A stretch of DNA of 64,000 nt from Protaetiibacter mangrovi (GTDB taxonomy: Bacteria; Actinomycetota; Actinomycetes; Actinomycetales; Microbacteriaceae), in the NCBI RefSeq assembly GCF_024752305.1, contig NZ_JANTHX010000008.1, positions 517,341 to 581,340 of the forward strand. Reading direction: 5' to 3'. Numbering within the stretch: the stretch's first letter is position 1; each line of letters opens with the position of its first letter. Positions 41,729-50,132 of the stretch are shown here, in pieces. The notes below the pieces were generated by a model. The model had not been told where the DNA came from and did no database searches. It worked only from the letters and a program-made list of their open reading frames with translations. A program made the translations under genes and the position numbers.

Positions 41729-41735
41729 TAGGCTA
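41729..41735. promoter_or_regulatory. Symmetric bidirectional -10 (TAGGCTA)
   Basis: The same 7 bp give TAGGCT on the plus strand (41729-41734), 6 nt before the ATG at 41741. They give TAGCCT on the minus strand (41735-41730), about 10 nt before the tRNA-Arg 5' end. This is the layout of overlapping divergent bacterial promoters. Confidence 0.5.
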
Positions 41736-41740
41736 TCAGC

Positions 41741-41776
41741 ATGCCGCTCGCCCCCCTCGCAGCCACCCGCCCATGA
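41741..41776 (+). CDS. 11-codon leaderless ORF coupled to the transglutaminase-like gene
   Basis: The frame MPLAPLAATRP begins 6 nt after a TAGGCT hexamer. It ends with TGA overlapping the ATG of the next gene (ATGA, 41773-41776). No ribosome site precedes either start, so ribosomes could load on the leaderless 5' AUG and be handed to the downstream gene. Three prolines, including the last codon, may slow termination. This is a proposal from layout only. Confidence 0.4.
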   Translation: MPLAPLAATRP

Positions 41777-42573
41777 CGCCGCGACGCGAGGTGCGGTCGA
41801 GCCTCACCTTCGAGGTGCACGATCCGACCGCCTTCGTGCTCGCCGTCTCGGTCGCCGAGGGGGTTCCGACGACGGTGGAGACCCTGCGCGTCGCGCTCGA
41901 CGGGCGCGAGATCCGTCCTCGTCCGCAGCGCGAGGCGCACGGCACCCGGCTCGAGCTCTTCGAGGCGACCCCGGGGGTGCTGCAGCTCGACTACACGGCG
42001 ACCGTCGTGGGGCGGTCGGCCCCCGCGTCCGTCGACGCCCTGGATCCCGTGGTGTACCTGCGGCCGAGCCGCTACGTGCAGTCGGACGCACTCACCCAGC
42101 GGGCACGCGACACCTTCCCGGGCCTGGAGGGATGGCCGCTCGCTCGAGCCGTCGGCGACTGGGTGCACGACCACCTCGACTACACCCCGGCGGCGACCTC
42201 GCCGACCGGCGGCGCCGTCGAGACGCTCGACGCGGGCGCGGGCGTCTGCCGCGACTTCGCGCACGTGACGGCGGCCATGCTCCGGGCCCTCGACCATCCG
42301 GCGCGGGTCGTCTCGGTGTACGCCCCGCAGCTGGACCCGATGGATCTGCACGCGGTCGTCGAGGTGCTGGTCGAGGGTCGCTGGGTCGTGGTCGACGCGA
42401 CACGGCTCGCCCCGCGCACGGGGCTGGTGCGCATCGCGACCGGTCGCGACGCGGCCGACACGGCCTTCGAGACCAACACGCTCGCCGACGTCGAGCTGCG
42501 GGCGATGTCGATCGACGCCCGCGCCGACGAGCGGCTGGTCGACGACCACCGCGAGCCGGTCGAGCTCGGTTGA
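41773..42573 (+). CDS. Transglutaminase-like cysteine protease superfamily protein
   Basis: Protein of 266 aa. An N-terminal beta domain (about 1-95, Bact_transglu_N-like) leads to the papain-like core. The catalytic triad is readable: Cys159 in GAGVCRDFAHV, His193 in DLHAVVEV and Asp208 in VVVDATR. This matches bacterial transglutaminase-like proteins of the COG1305 group, whose substrates are usually unknown. No signal peptide is visible, so it is probably cytoplasmic. The start ATG overlaps an 11-codon upstream ORF. Confidence 0.87.
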   Translation: MTPRREVRSSLTFEVHDPTAFVLAVSVAEGVPTTVETLRVALDGREIRPRPQREAHGTRLELFEATPGVLQLDYTATVVGRSAPASVDALDPVVYLRPSRYVQSDALTQRARDTFPGLEGWPLARAVGDWVHDHLDYTPAATSPTGGAVETLDAGAGVCRDFAHVTAAMLRALDHPARVVSVYAPQLDPMDLHAVVEVLVEGRWVVVDATRLAPRTGLVRIATGRDAADTAFETNTLADVELRAMSIDARADERLVDDHREPVELG

Positions 42574-42583
42574 CCCGCTCCGC

Positions 42584-43177
42584 TCAGGGAAGCGCCGAGA
42601 GCACGGCGGCGACGATCGGCTCGGCGTCGCCCGGCTCGTAGAACAGCGTCGAGCTCACCACGATCCAGTACGAGCCGTCGAAGACGACCGCCTCGCCCCC
42701 GCCGCCGCCGACCGCGAAGTAGCCCTCGTCGCCGCCGTAGGTGGGCACCATCGTGCTCTGGCTGAACGTCTCGTTGGCCTTCTCGTCGAGGGCGGCCCCG
42801 TTCAGCGACGCCACGGAGATGTCGATCGTCTCGCCGCTCGTGTCGTTGCGCCAGCGGCAGACGACCCCCTCGGCGTCCGCCGCCTCGGCGGCAGGGGTGC
42901 CGGCATCCGGGGTCCACGACGGCAGCAGGCTGAAGTTGGGGTTGTAGTCGTACATCGCCTGCCCCGTGACGAGCGTGTCGCAGGGCACGTCGACGGGGGT
43001 CGAGGTGGCGTCGCCCGGGCTCGCGGTCGGGGTCGCGCTCCCGGACGGGGCGGGCGTTCCGCTCGCGTCGGCGCTGGTGCTCGGCGCGGGATCCGGGACC
43101 CCGCATCCGGTGAGCAGCACGGATGCGGCGAGCAGCACGGATGCGGACGACACGAGGGCGGGGGAGCGGCGCGACAT
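42584..43177 (-). CDS. Small secreted lipoprotein (DUF3558-like)
   Basis: Protein of 197 aa with the signal [25 protein letters not shown] (lipobox LLTGC, Cys25). A 40-residue Ser/Thr/Pro/Ala-rich linker and a globular domain with a CDTL...CRWRND cysteine pair follow. This fits the actinobacterial DUF3558-type envelope lipoproteins of unknown function. A GACAAT hexamer lies 6 nt before the ATG, suggesting a leaderless mRNA. The signal peptide contains a six-residue duplication encoded by an 18-bp tandem repeat. Confidence 0.8.
   Translation of the reverse strand: MSRRSPALVSSASVLLAASVLLTGCGVPDPAPSTSADASGTPAPSGSATPTASPGDATSTPVDVPCDTLVTGQAMYDYNPNFSLLPSWTPDAGTPAAEAADAEGVVCRWRNDTSGETIDISVASLNGAALDEKANETFSQSTMVPTYGGDEGYFAVGGGGGEAVVFDGSYWIVVSSTLFYEPGDAEPIVAAVLSALP
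43112..43147. repeat. 18-bp tandem duplication inside the lipoprotein signal peptide
   Basis: Two copies of GAGCAGCACGGATGCGGC (17 of 18 identical) lie head to tail. They encode the repeated A-S-V-L-L segment of the hydrophobic core, a likely slippage duplication that keeps the frame. Confidence 0.8.
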
Positions 43178-43183
43178 CCCCCC

Positions 43184-43189
43184 ATTGTC
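43184..43189 (-). promoter_or_regulatory. Leaderless -10 element for the lipoprotein
   Basis: GACAAT on the minus strand ends 6 nt before the ATG at 43177. Confidence 0.45.
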
Positions 43190-43246
43190 ACCCCGCTCCG
43201 ATCGCGGCCCGACGCGACGGGCGGGGAACCGTCAGGCTGCGGCCTC

Positions 43247-43252
43247 TAAGAT
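43247..43252 (+). promoter_or_regulatory. -10 element of argS
   Basis: TAAGAT ends 8 nt before the GTG at 43261, predicting a leaderless or near-leaderless argS message. No ribosome site is visible. Confidence 0.5.
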
Positions 43253-43260
43253 CGAGCATC

Positions 43261-44922
43261 GTGAATCCCGCCGATCTCGCCGCCCTCCTGCTCGACCACG
43301 TGCGCCGTGCGGCGGCCGAGCACGGGGTCGACCCCGACGAGGTCGCGCCCGAGGACGTCACCCTCGAACGCCCCCGCAACCGCGATCACGGCGACTGGGC
43401 CTCGAACGTCGCGCTCAAGCTCGGCAAGCGCCTCGGCGTCGCCCCGCGCCAGCTCGCCGACGCCCTCGCCGCGACGCTCGTCGAGGTGGACGGCATCGCC
43501 GGCGCCGAGGTCGCCGGGCCGGGCTTCCTCAACATCACGCTCGACGCGGCCGCGGCGGGCGCGCTGGCCGAGCGCATCCTCGCCGAGGGGTCGGCCTACG
43601 GCACCGGGGTGCTCTACGCCGGTGTGCGCATCGACCTCGAGTTCGTCTCCGCGAACCCCACCGGTCCGATCCACATCGGAGGCACCCGGTGGGCGGCGGT
43701 CGGCGACAGCCTCGCGCGCCTCATGGAGGCGCAGGGCGGCGAGGTCACGCGCGAGTACTACTTCAACGACCACGGCGCCCAGATCGACCGCTTCGCACGC
43801 AGCCTGCTCGCCGCGCACCTCGGCGAGCCGGCTCCCGAGGACGGCTACGGCGGCAGCTACATCCTCGACATCGCCGCGCGGGTCGAGCAGGACTACCCCG
43901 GAGACCTGAGCGCGCTTCCGCGCGCCGAGCAGCAGGAGGTCTTCCGCGAGCTCGGCGTCACGCAGATGTTCGGCGAGATCAAGGCGAGCCTGCACGAGTT
44001 CGGGGTCGACTTCGACGTCTACTTCCACGAGAACTCGCTGCACTCCTCGGGTGCCGTGGAGCGCGCCGTCGCGCGCCTGCGCGAGCTCGGCCACATCTAC
44101 GAGGCCGACGGCGCCACCTGGCTGCGCACCACCGAGTTCGGCGACGACAAGGACCGCGTCGTCATCAAGTCGGATGGCGAGCCCGCCTACATCTCGGGCG
44201 ACCTGGCCTACTACCTCGACAAGCGCGAGCGCGGCTTCGACCGCTGCATCATCCTGCTCGGGGCCGACCACCACGGCTACGTCCAGCGCCTCATGGCGAT
44301 GACCGCCGCGTTCGGCGACGTGCCCTACGTGAACCACGAGATCCTGATCGGTCAGCTCGTCAACCTGCTGAAGGACGGCGAACCGCTGCGGATGTCCAAG
44401 CGCGCCGGCACCGTCGTCACGATGGAGGACCTCGTCGACGCGGTCGGCGTGGACGCCGCCCGCTACGCCCTGGTGCGCAGCTCGATCGACTCGAACATCG
44501 ACATCGACCTCGACCTGCTCGCCAGGAAGACCAACGACAACCCCGTGTTCTACGTGCAGTACGCGCACTCCCGCACGCGGGCGGTGGCGCGCAACGCCGA
44601 GGCGGCGGGCGTCACGCGGGACGGCTTCGACCCGGCCCGGCTCGCGCACGAGACGGAGAGCGAGCTGCTGGGCGCGCTCGCCGAGTTCCCGCGCATCACC
44701 CTGCAGGCGGTCGAGCTGCGCGAGCCGCACCGGGTCGCCCGCTACCTCGAGGACCTGGCGGGCGCCTACCACCGCTGGTACGGCGCGTGCCGCGTCATCC
44801 CGCAGGGCGACGACCCGATCGAGCCGGTCCACGCCGCCCGTCTGACCCTCAACGACGCGACCGGTCAGGTGCTGCGCAACGGCCTGGCCCTGCTCGGCGT
44901 CGCGGCCCCGGAGCGGATGTGA
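43261..44922 (+). CDS. argS: Arginyl-tRNA synthetase
   Basis: Charges tRNA-Arg. It is a class I synthetase of 553 aa, normal length. The N-terminal Add-1 domain (about 1-90) precedes the catalytic core with [17 protein letters not shown] (HIGH motif as H138-I-G-G) and RMSKRAG (KMSK variant, residues 377-380). The C-terminal anticodon-binding helices include YVQYAHSR and [12 protein letters not shown] start. The next gene follows after 1 bp. A tRNA-Arg gene lies 1.5 kb upstream. Confidence 0.97.
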   Translation: MNPADLAALLLDHVRRAAAEHGVDPDEVAPEDVTLERPRNRDHGDWASNVALKLGKRLGVAPRQLADALAATLVEVDGIAGAEVAGPGFLNITLDAAAAGALAERILAEGSAYGTGVLYAGVRIDLEFVSANPTGPIHIGGTRWAAVGDSLARLMEAQGGEVTREYYFNDHGAQIDRFARSLLAAHLGEPAPEDGYGGSYILDIAARVEQDYPGDLSALPRAEQQEVFRELGVTQMFGEIKASLHEFGVDFDVYFHENSLHSSGAVERAVARLRELGHIYEADGATWLRTTEFGDDKDRVVIKSDGEPAYISGDLAYYLDKRERGFDRCIILLGADHHGYVQRLMAMTAAFGDVPYVNHEILIGQLVNLLKDGEPLRMSKRAGTVVTMEDLVDAVGVDAARYALVRSSIDSNIDIDLDLLARKTNDNPVFYVQYAHSRTRAVARNAEAAGVTRDGFDPARLAHETESELLGALAEFPRITLQAVELREPHRVARYLEDLAGAYHRWYGACRVIPQGDDPIEPVHAARLTLNDATGQVLRNGLALLGVAAPERM

Positions 44923-44923
44923 C

Positions 44924-45721
44924 GTGAGCGCCGCAACCCCCACGCCCGCCGAGCTCGCGCCCCGTCGCCGACGGGCCTGGCCGTGGGTGCTGCTCGGCGT
45001 CGTGGTGCTGCTCGTCGCCGCCGGGTTCGCGATCGACGCGCTGGCGCGCGGTGCCGCGGAGGACGTGATCGCCGAGCGGGTCGCGTCGGCGCTCGACGTC
45101 CCCGAGACGACGCCCGTCGAGGTCTCGATCGGCGGGGGACCGGTGCTGTTCCAGGCGCTGACCGGATCCCTCGACCAGGTCGACGTCGAGGTCGACGGAC
45201 TCGACCTCGGGGATCTGTCGGGCGACCTCCACATCGTCGCCCGCGGCGTGCCGATCGACACGAGCGCGCCCACCCGCGAGCTCACGGTGCGCCTCGCCGT
45301 GCCGGAGTCCGGGCTCGCCGCGCTGAGCCCCCAGATCACGGGCGCGACGATCGACGACGTGACGCTCGACGGCGCCGAGATCGTCGCCACCGGCAACCTC
45401 TCGGTGCTCGGACTCAGCTTCGAGCTCGGCCTCGGCCTCACCCCGTCCGCCGTCGGGGGGCAGCTCGCCTTCGACCCGACGAGCGTCCGGATCGCCGGGG
45501 CGCAGTACACCGCCGACGAGCTCCGGGCCGACCCGGTGTTCGGGCTCCTCGCCGACGCGCTGCTCCAGCAGCGCACCGTGTGCATCGCCGACGCGCTGCC
45601 CTCCGCGCTCACCGTGACGGGCCTGCGGGTCGAGGGCGACCAGCTGGTCGCCACCCTCGACGGATCCGGGACCGCGCTCGGCGGCACCGCCTTCCAGCAG
45701 AAGGGCAGCTGCGCCGCGTGA
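44924..45721 (+). CDS. DUF2993 (LmeA-like) envelope phospholipid-binding protein
   Basis: Protein of 265 aa with a basic N-terminus, one TM helix (WVLLGVVVLLVAAGFAIDAL) and an extracytoplasmic beta-rich domain rich in V-x-V-x-G-L-D-L repeats, the DUF2993 pattern. The mycobacterial relative LmeA takes part in lipomannan maturation (established for that protein); the function here is inferred only at family level. It is GTG-started between argS and a small membrane protein gene, overlapping the latter by 4 bp. Confidence 0.82.
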   Translation: MSAATPTPAELAPRRRRAWPWVLLGVVVLLVAAGFAIDALARGAAEDVIAERVASALDVPETTPVEVSIGGGPVLFQALTGSLDQVDVEVDGLDLGDLSGDLHIVARGVPIDTSAPTRELTVRLAVPESGLAALSPQITGATIDDVTLDGAEIVATGNLSVLGLSFELGLGLTPSAVGGQLAFDPTSVRIAGAQYTADELRADPVFGLLADALLQQRTVCIADALPSALTVTGLRVEGDQLVATLDGSGTALGGTAFQQKGSCAA

Positions 45722-46161
45722 GCGACGGCGAGCCCGCCGCAGCTCCGGGGGAGCCGCCCCGGTTCGGGCGGATGGTCTGGCGCATGTTCTGGATCGAGGC
45801 CGTCGGCGGGATCGGCGTCGCCGCGATCCTCGGCGTCATCGGCACGCTGGCCGCCGACGGAGACCAGGGGCTGCTGCTGTCGTTGCTGCCCGCGGTCGTG
45901 CTCGTCGGCTTCGGGATGGCCCTGCCGCCGTTCCTGTTCGGGATGCTCAGCCTCGCCGCCGCGAGCGGGCGGCCCCGGCGGATGCGGAAGGAGATCGTCG
46001 CGGTCGTCATCGGCGCCGTGGTGGGCGGCTTCCTCTCGCCGATCATCTTCTACTCGGCGTCGCCCCTGTTCGGGATCGTCATCGGAGCGGTCGTCGCGGG
46101 CGCCACCGCGACGGGCTACGCGTTCGTCGTCCGGGCGTTCTGGCGGCGAGCGACGTCCTGA
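45718..46161 (+). CDS. Small integral membrane protein of unknown function
   Basis: Protein of 147 aa with four predicted TM helices (EAVGGIGVAAILGVIGTLA, LLSLLPAVVLVGFGMALPPFLFG, VAVVIGAVVGGFLSPIIFY and LFGIVIGAVVAGATATGYAFV). It has no catalytic motif and no family that I recognise. The GTG start overlaps the DUF2993 stop (GTGA), so it is co-expressed with argS and the DUF2993 gene. Confidence 0.75.
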   Translation: MSDGEPAAAPGEPPRFGRMVWRMFWIEAVGGIGVAAILGVIGTLAADGDQGLLLSLLPAVVLVGFGMALPPFLFGMLSLAAASGRPRRMRKEIVAVVIGAVVGGFLSPIIFYSASPLFGIVIGAVVAGATATGYAFVVRAFWRRATS

Positions 46162-46180
46162 GGCCGATCCGCGCCTCGGC

Positions 46181-46216
46181 TACAATCGTCACGGCTTCAG
46201 GGACCAAGCCGGGTCC
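46181..46216 (+). promoter_or_regulatory. lysA promoter (-10 TACAAT) and 5' leader with two exclusive hairpins
   Basis: TACAAT (46181-46186) is a near-consensus -10. The leader then contains CGGCTT pairing with AAGCCG (46192-46197 with 46206-46211) or GGACC pairing with GGTCC (46201-46205 with 46212-46216). These cannot form together. The leader is about 65 nt. Confidence 0.5.
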
Positions 46217-46257
46217 GCTCGCCTCACTTCCCGTTCCGACGTGCCCGTGAGGTCCGC

Positions 46258-47691
46258 ATGACCGCCAACCCCCTCGCCCCCGGCTGGCTCGCCCACCCGG
46301 ACGATGCGAACGCGCTCGCCGCCGGGGTGTGGCCGGAGTCCGCGGCGCGCACGGCATCGGGCGCCCTCGCGATCGGCGGCATCCCCGCCCCGGCGCTGCA
46401 CGCCGCCTACGGCACCCCGCTCTACGTCGTCGACGAGGACGAGGTCCGCGGGCGCGCGGCCCGCATCCGCGACGCGTTCGCCGCCGCCTTCGCCCCGCTC
46501 GGGGTCGCCACCCACGTCTACTACGCGGGCAAGGCGTTCCTCTCGATCGAGGTCGCGCACTGGATGCGGGAGGCCGGTCTCAACCTCGACGTCTGCAGCG
46601 GGGGCGAGCTCGCGGTCGCCGAGGAGGCGGGGTTCGACCCGCGCCGCCTGGGGTTCCACGGCAACAACAAGAGCCTCGCCGAGATCGACCACGCGGTCGG
46701 CCTGGGCGTGGGCGCGATCGTTCTCGACAGCGTCGTCGAGATCGACCGTGTCGCGCAGGCGGCCACCCGGCACGGTCGCGTGCAGAAGGTGCGCCTGCGG
46801 CTCAACAGCGGGGTGCACGCCTCGACCCACGAGTACCTCGCGACGGCGCGGGAAGACCAGAAGTTCGGCATCCCGCTCTCCGAGGCCGCCGACGCCGTCG
46901 CGCTGATCCGCGCCCACGAGAGCCTCGAGTTCCTCGGGCTGCACTCGCACATCGGGTCGCAGATCTTCGAGTCGGCGGGCTTCGCCGAGGCCATCCGGCG
47001 CCTGCTCGCGCTGCACGCCGAGCTGCTCGCGGGCGGCGAGGTGCCCGAGCTGAACCTCGGGGGCGGGTTCGGCATCGCCTACACCTCGGCCGACGAGGTC
47101 ACCCCCATCGAGCGGATCGCCGCCGACTTCGCCGTCGCGGTGGAGTCCGGATGCGCGCACCACGGCATCCCGGTGCCGGCGATCGCGATCGAGCCGGGCC
47201 GCATCATCGTGGGCCCCGCCGGCGTCACCCTCTACGAGGTCGGCACCATCAAGGACGTGCGCGTCGACGAGTCGGCCACCCGGCGGTATGTGAGCGTCGA
47301 CGGCGGCATGAGCGACAACCTGCGCACCGCGCTCTACCGCGCCGACTACACGGCCCGCGTCGCCAACCGCGTCTCGGACGCCGACGCCGCGCTCGTGCGC
47401 GTCGCCGGCAAGCACTGCGAGTCGGGCGACATCGTCGTGCGCGACGACTACCTGCCCGGCGACGTGCGCCCGGGCGACCTGCTGGCGGTCGCCGCCACGG
47501 GTGCGTACTGCTGGTCGCTCGCGAGCAACTACAACTACCTCGGCCGCCCGGCCGTGGTCGCCGTCCGCGACGGGAAGAGCCGGGTGCTCATCCGCCGCGA
47601 GAACACCCACGACCTGCTGCGCCGCGACTCCGGCTACTCCTCCGGGGCCGACCAGGTCGAGGTGGAGTCCATCCATGATCGGGACAACTGA
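46258..47691 (+). CDS. lysA: Diaminopimelate decarboxylase
   Basis: PLP enzyme that converts meso-diaminopimelate to lysine. It has 477 aa. The alanine-racemase-like barrel carries the PLP lysine in VYYAGKAFLS (Lys92) and HSHIGSQIF. The C-terminal beta domain has AGKHCESGDIVV with the active-site Cys, and ATGAYCWSLASNYNYLGRP. It is first in the lysA-hom-thrC-thrB operon. GAGGTC lies just before the ATG. The hom ATG begins directly after its stop codon. Confidence 0.97.
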   Translation: MTANPLAPGWLAHPDDANALAAGVWPESAARTASGALAIGGIPAPALHAAYGTPLYVVDEDEVRGRAARIRDAFAAAFAPLGVATHVYYAGKAFLSIEVAHWMREAGLNLDVCSGGELAVAEEAGFDPRRLGFHGNNKSLAEIDHAVGLGVGAIVLDSVVEIDRVAQAATRHGRVQKVRLRLNSGVHASTHEYLATAREDQKFGIPLSEAADAVALIRAHESLEFLGLHSHIGSQIFESAGFAEAIRRLLALHAELLAGGEVPELNLGGGFGIAYTSADEVTPIERIAADFAVAVESGCAHHGIPVPAIAIEPGRIIVGPAGVTLYEVGTIKDVRVDESATRRYVSVDGGMSDNLRTALYRADYTARVANRVSDADAALVRVAGKHCESGDIVVRDDYLPGDVRPGDLLAVAATGAYCWSLASNYNYLGRPAVVAVRDGKSRVLIRRENTHDLLRRDSGYSSGADQVEVESIHDRDN

Positions 47692-49023
47692 ATGATCGAA
47701 TACCGCAATCTCCGCATCGCCGTCCTCGGGGCGGGCTCCGTGGGCGCCCAGGTGGCGGCGCTGCTGCTGCAGCACGCCGACGAGCTCGCGGGGCGCGTGG
47801 GCGCCGGGCTCGAGCTCGTGGGCATCGCCGTCCGCGACCTCGACGCGCCGCGCACGGCCGACATCCCCCGCGAGCTGCTGACGACGGATGCGCGCTCGCT
47901 CATCCTCGGCGCCGACATCGTCATCGAGGTCATGGGCGGACTGGAGCCGGCGCGCGAATACCTGGAGCTCGCCCTCACCTCGGGCGCGGACGTCATCACC
48001 GCCAACAAGGCGCTGCTGGCCACCCACGGCCCGGAGCTGTTCGCGATCGCCGAGCAGGTCGGCGCGCAGCTGTACTACGAGGCCGCCGTCGGCGGGGCGA
48101 TCCCCATCATCCGCCCGCTGCGCGACAGCCTCGCGGGCGACCGCGTGCACCGGATCCTCGGCATCGTCAACGGCACCACGAACTACATCCTCGACCGCAT
48201 GGACCAGGGCGGGGATTCGCTCGAGCAGGCCCTCGCCGTGGCGACCGAGCTCGGCTACGCCGAGGCCGACCCGACCGCCGACATCGAGGGATTCGACGCC
48301 GCGCAGAAGGCCGCGATCCTCGCGAGCCTCGCCTTCCACACGGCCGTCCCGGTCGACGGCGTGCACCGCGAGGGCATCACGGGCGTCACCCGCGAGCAGG
48401 TCGCGGCGGCGCAGCGCAGCGGCTTCGTCGTCAAGCTGCTCGCGGTATGCGAGCGGCTGGTCGACCCCGAGACGGGCGCCGACGGCGTCTCCGCGCGCGT
48501 GCACCCGGCGCTCATCCCGACGACGCATCCGCTCGCCGCGGTGCACGGCGCCAACAACGCCGTGTTCGTCGAGGCCGAGGCGGCGGGCAGCCTGATGTTC
48601 TACGGGGCGGGGGCCGGGGGAGTGCAGACCGCATCCGCCGTGCTCGGCGACCTCGTCTCGGCGGCCCGCCGGCACGTCGTCGGCGGCCCGGGCGTCGCCG
48701 AGTCGACCCACGCCGACCTTCCGATCCTTCCCATCACCTCGGTCACCACGCGCTACCAGATCACGCTCAGCGTGCTGGACCGCCCGGGCGTGCTCGCGCA
48801 GATCGCCTCGGTGTTCTCGGAGCACGACGTGTCGGTGGAGGCGGTGCAGCAGTCGGTCGTCGACCCCGCGGCCGACGGTCAGGACGGGAATGCGCCCGGC
48901 GCTACGCTGGTGATCGGCACGCATCGGGCGACCGAGGCCGCGCTCGCCGCGACCGTCGCCGCACTCGCGGACAGCCCCGTGGTCGCCCGGGTCGACAGCG
49001 TGCTCCGGGTCGAGGGACTTTAA
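47692..49023 (+). CDS. hom: Homoserine dehydrogenase
   Basis: Reduces aspartate semialdehyde to homoserine, the branch point to threonine and methionine. It has 443 aa. The N-terminal NAD(P) motif is VLGAGSVGAQVAALL, followed by ITANKALLATHG. The catalytic domain has GIVNGTTNYILDRM and GYAEADPTADIEGFDAAQKAAILASLAF. A C-terminal ACT domain (about 355-440, starting YQITLSVLDRPGVLAQIASVF) indicates feedback control by threonine, as in Corynebacterium. Confidence 0.97.
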   Translation: MIEYRNLRIAVLGAGSVGAQVAALLLQHADELAGRVGAGLELVGIAVRDLDAPRTADIPRELLTTDARSLILGADIVIEVMGGLEPAREYLELALTSGADVITANKALLATHGPELFAIAEQVGAQLYYEAAVGGAIPIIRPLRDSLAGDRVHRILGIVNGTTNYILDRMDQGGDSLEQALAVATELGYAEADPTADIEGFDAAQKAAILASLAFHTAVPVDGVHREGITGVTREQVAAAQRSGFVVKLLAVCERLVDPETGADGVSARVHPALIPTTHPLAAVHGANNAVFVEAEAAGSLMFYGAGAGGVQTASAVLGDLVSAARRHVVGGPGVAESTHADLPILPITSVTTRYQITLSVLDRPGVLAQIASVFSEHDVSVEAVQQSVVDPAADGQDGNAPGATLVIGTHRATEAALAATVAALADSPVVARVDSVLRVEGL

Positions 49024-49031
49024 GGAAGACA

Positions 49032-50132
49032 ATGGCTCACCAGTGGCGCGGCGTGCTGCGCGAATACGCCGACCGGCTCGACGTGACGGACGCGACTCCG
49101 ATCATCACGCTCGGCGAGGGCGGCACCCCGCTGATCCCCGCGCCCGCGCTCTCCGCGCGCACCGGCGCCCGGGTGTGGGTGAAGTTCGAGGGCATGAACC
49201 CGACGGGCTCCTTCAAGGACCGCGGCATGACGATGGCGGTCTCGAAGGCGGTCGAGCACGGCGCGAAGGCGATCATCTGCGCCTCGACCGGCAACACCTC
49301 CGCATCCGCCGCCGCCTACGCGACGCACGCCGGCATCACCGCCGCGGTGCTCGTGCCGGAGGGCAAGATCGCGATGGGCAAGCTCGCGCAGGCGATCGCG
49401 CACGGCGCCGAGCTGCTGCAGGTGCGGGGCAACTTCGACGACTGCCTCGACATCGCCCGCGACCTCGCGGCGAACTACCCCGTGCACCTGGTCAACTCGG
49501 TCAACAACGACCGCATCGAGGGCCAGAAGACGGCGGCGTTCGAGGTCGTCGAGGTGCTCGGCGACGCGCCCGACTTCCACCTCATCCCGGTCGGCAACGC
49601 CGGCAACTACACGGCGTACACGCGGGGCTACAAGGAGGAGGCCGAGCGCGGCGTCACCACGAAGCGCCCCCGGATGTTCGGCTTCCAGGCCGAGGGGTCG
49701 GCGCCGATCGTGCGCGGCGAGATCGTGCGCGATCCCGAGACCATCGCGTCGGCGATCCGCATCGGCAACCCGGCGTCCTGGGAGCTCGCGCTCACGGCGC
49801 GCGACGAGACCGACGGCTACTTCGGCGCGATCAGCGACGCGAAGATCCTCGAGGCCCACCGCATCCTCTCGAGCGAGGTCGGCGTCTTCGTCGAGCCCGC
49901 GTCCGCGGCGAGCGTCGCAGGGCTCCTCGAGCGCGCCGAGGCCGGCGTGATCCCGGCCGGCTCCACGGTCGTGCTCACCGTGACCGGTCACGGACTGAAG
50001 GACCCGCAGTGGGCGCTGCAGGCGGCCGACGGGTCCGAGGTGCGGCCCACGAGCGTCGCCGTGGACGTCGACGAGATCGCCGGGGTGCTGAACCTCGCGC
50101 CGAGCGGCGCCGACGCGACGGCCTCTGCATGA
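49032..50132 (+). CDS. thrC: Threonine synthase
   Basis: PLP enzyme that converts O-phosphohomoserine to threonine. It has 366 aa, the short form. The PLP lysine is Lys62 in NPTGSFKDRGMTMAV. The phosphate-binding loop is PVGNAGNYTAYTRGYKEE. AAGGAAG precedes the ATG. The stop overlaps the thrB start (ATGA), so the last two steps of threonine synthesis are translationally coupled, in thrC-thrB order. Confidence 0.97.
   Translation: MAHQWRGVLREYADRLDVTDATPIITLGEGGTPLIPAPALSARTGARVWVKFEGMNPTGSFKDRGMTMAVSKAVEHGAKAIICASTGNTSASAAAYATHAGITAAVLVPEGKIAMGKLAQAIAHGAELLQVRGNFDDCLDIARDLAANYPVHLVNSVNNDRIEGQKTAAFEVVEVLGDAPDFHLIPVGNAGNYTAYTRGYKEEAERGVTTKRPRMFGFQAEGSAPIVRGEIVRDPETIASAIRIGNPASWELALTARDETDGYFGAISDAKILEAHRILSSEVGVFVEPASAASVAGLLERAEAGVIPAGSTVVLTVTGHGLKDPQWALQAADGSEVRPTSVAVDVDEIAGVLNLAPSGADATASA

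Noticed and set aside
46192-46216. H-type pseudoknot in the lysA leader
   Set aside because: The two pairings interlock with no connecting nucleotides between the second strands, which is sterically unlikely. Mutually exclusive hairpins are the better reading.
46241-46261. Short GTG-started frame (VPVRSA) overlapping the lysA ATG
   Set aside because: It has no promoter at the right distance and no ribosome site of its own. A six-codon overlap of this kind is expected by chance.
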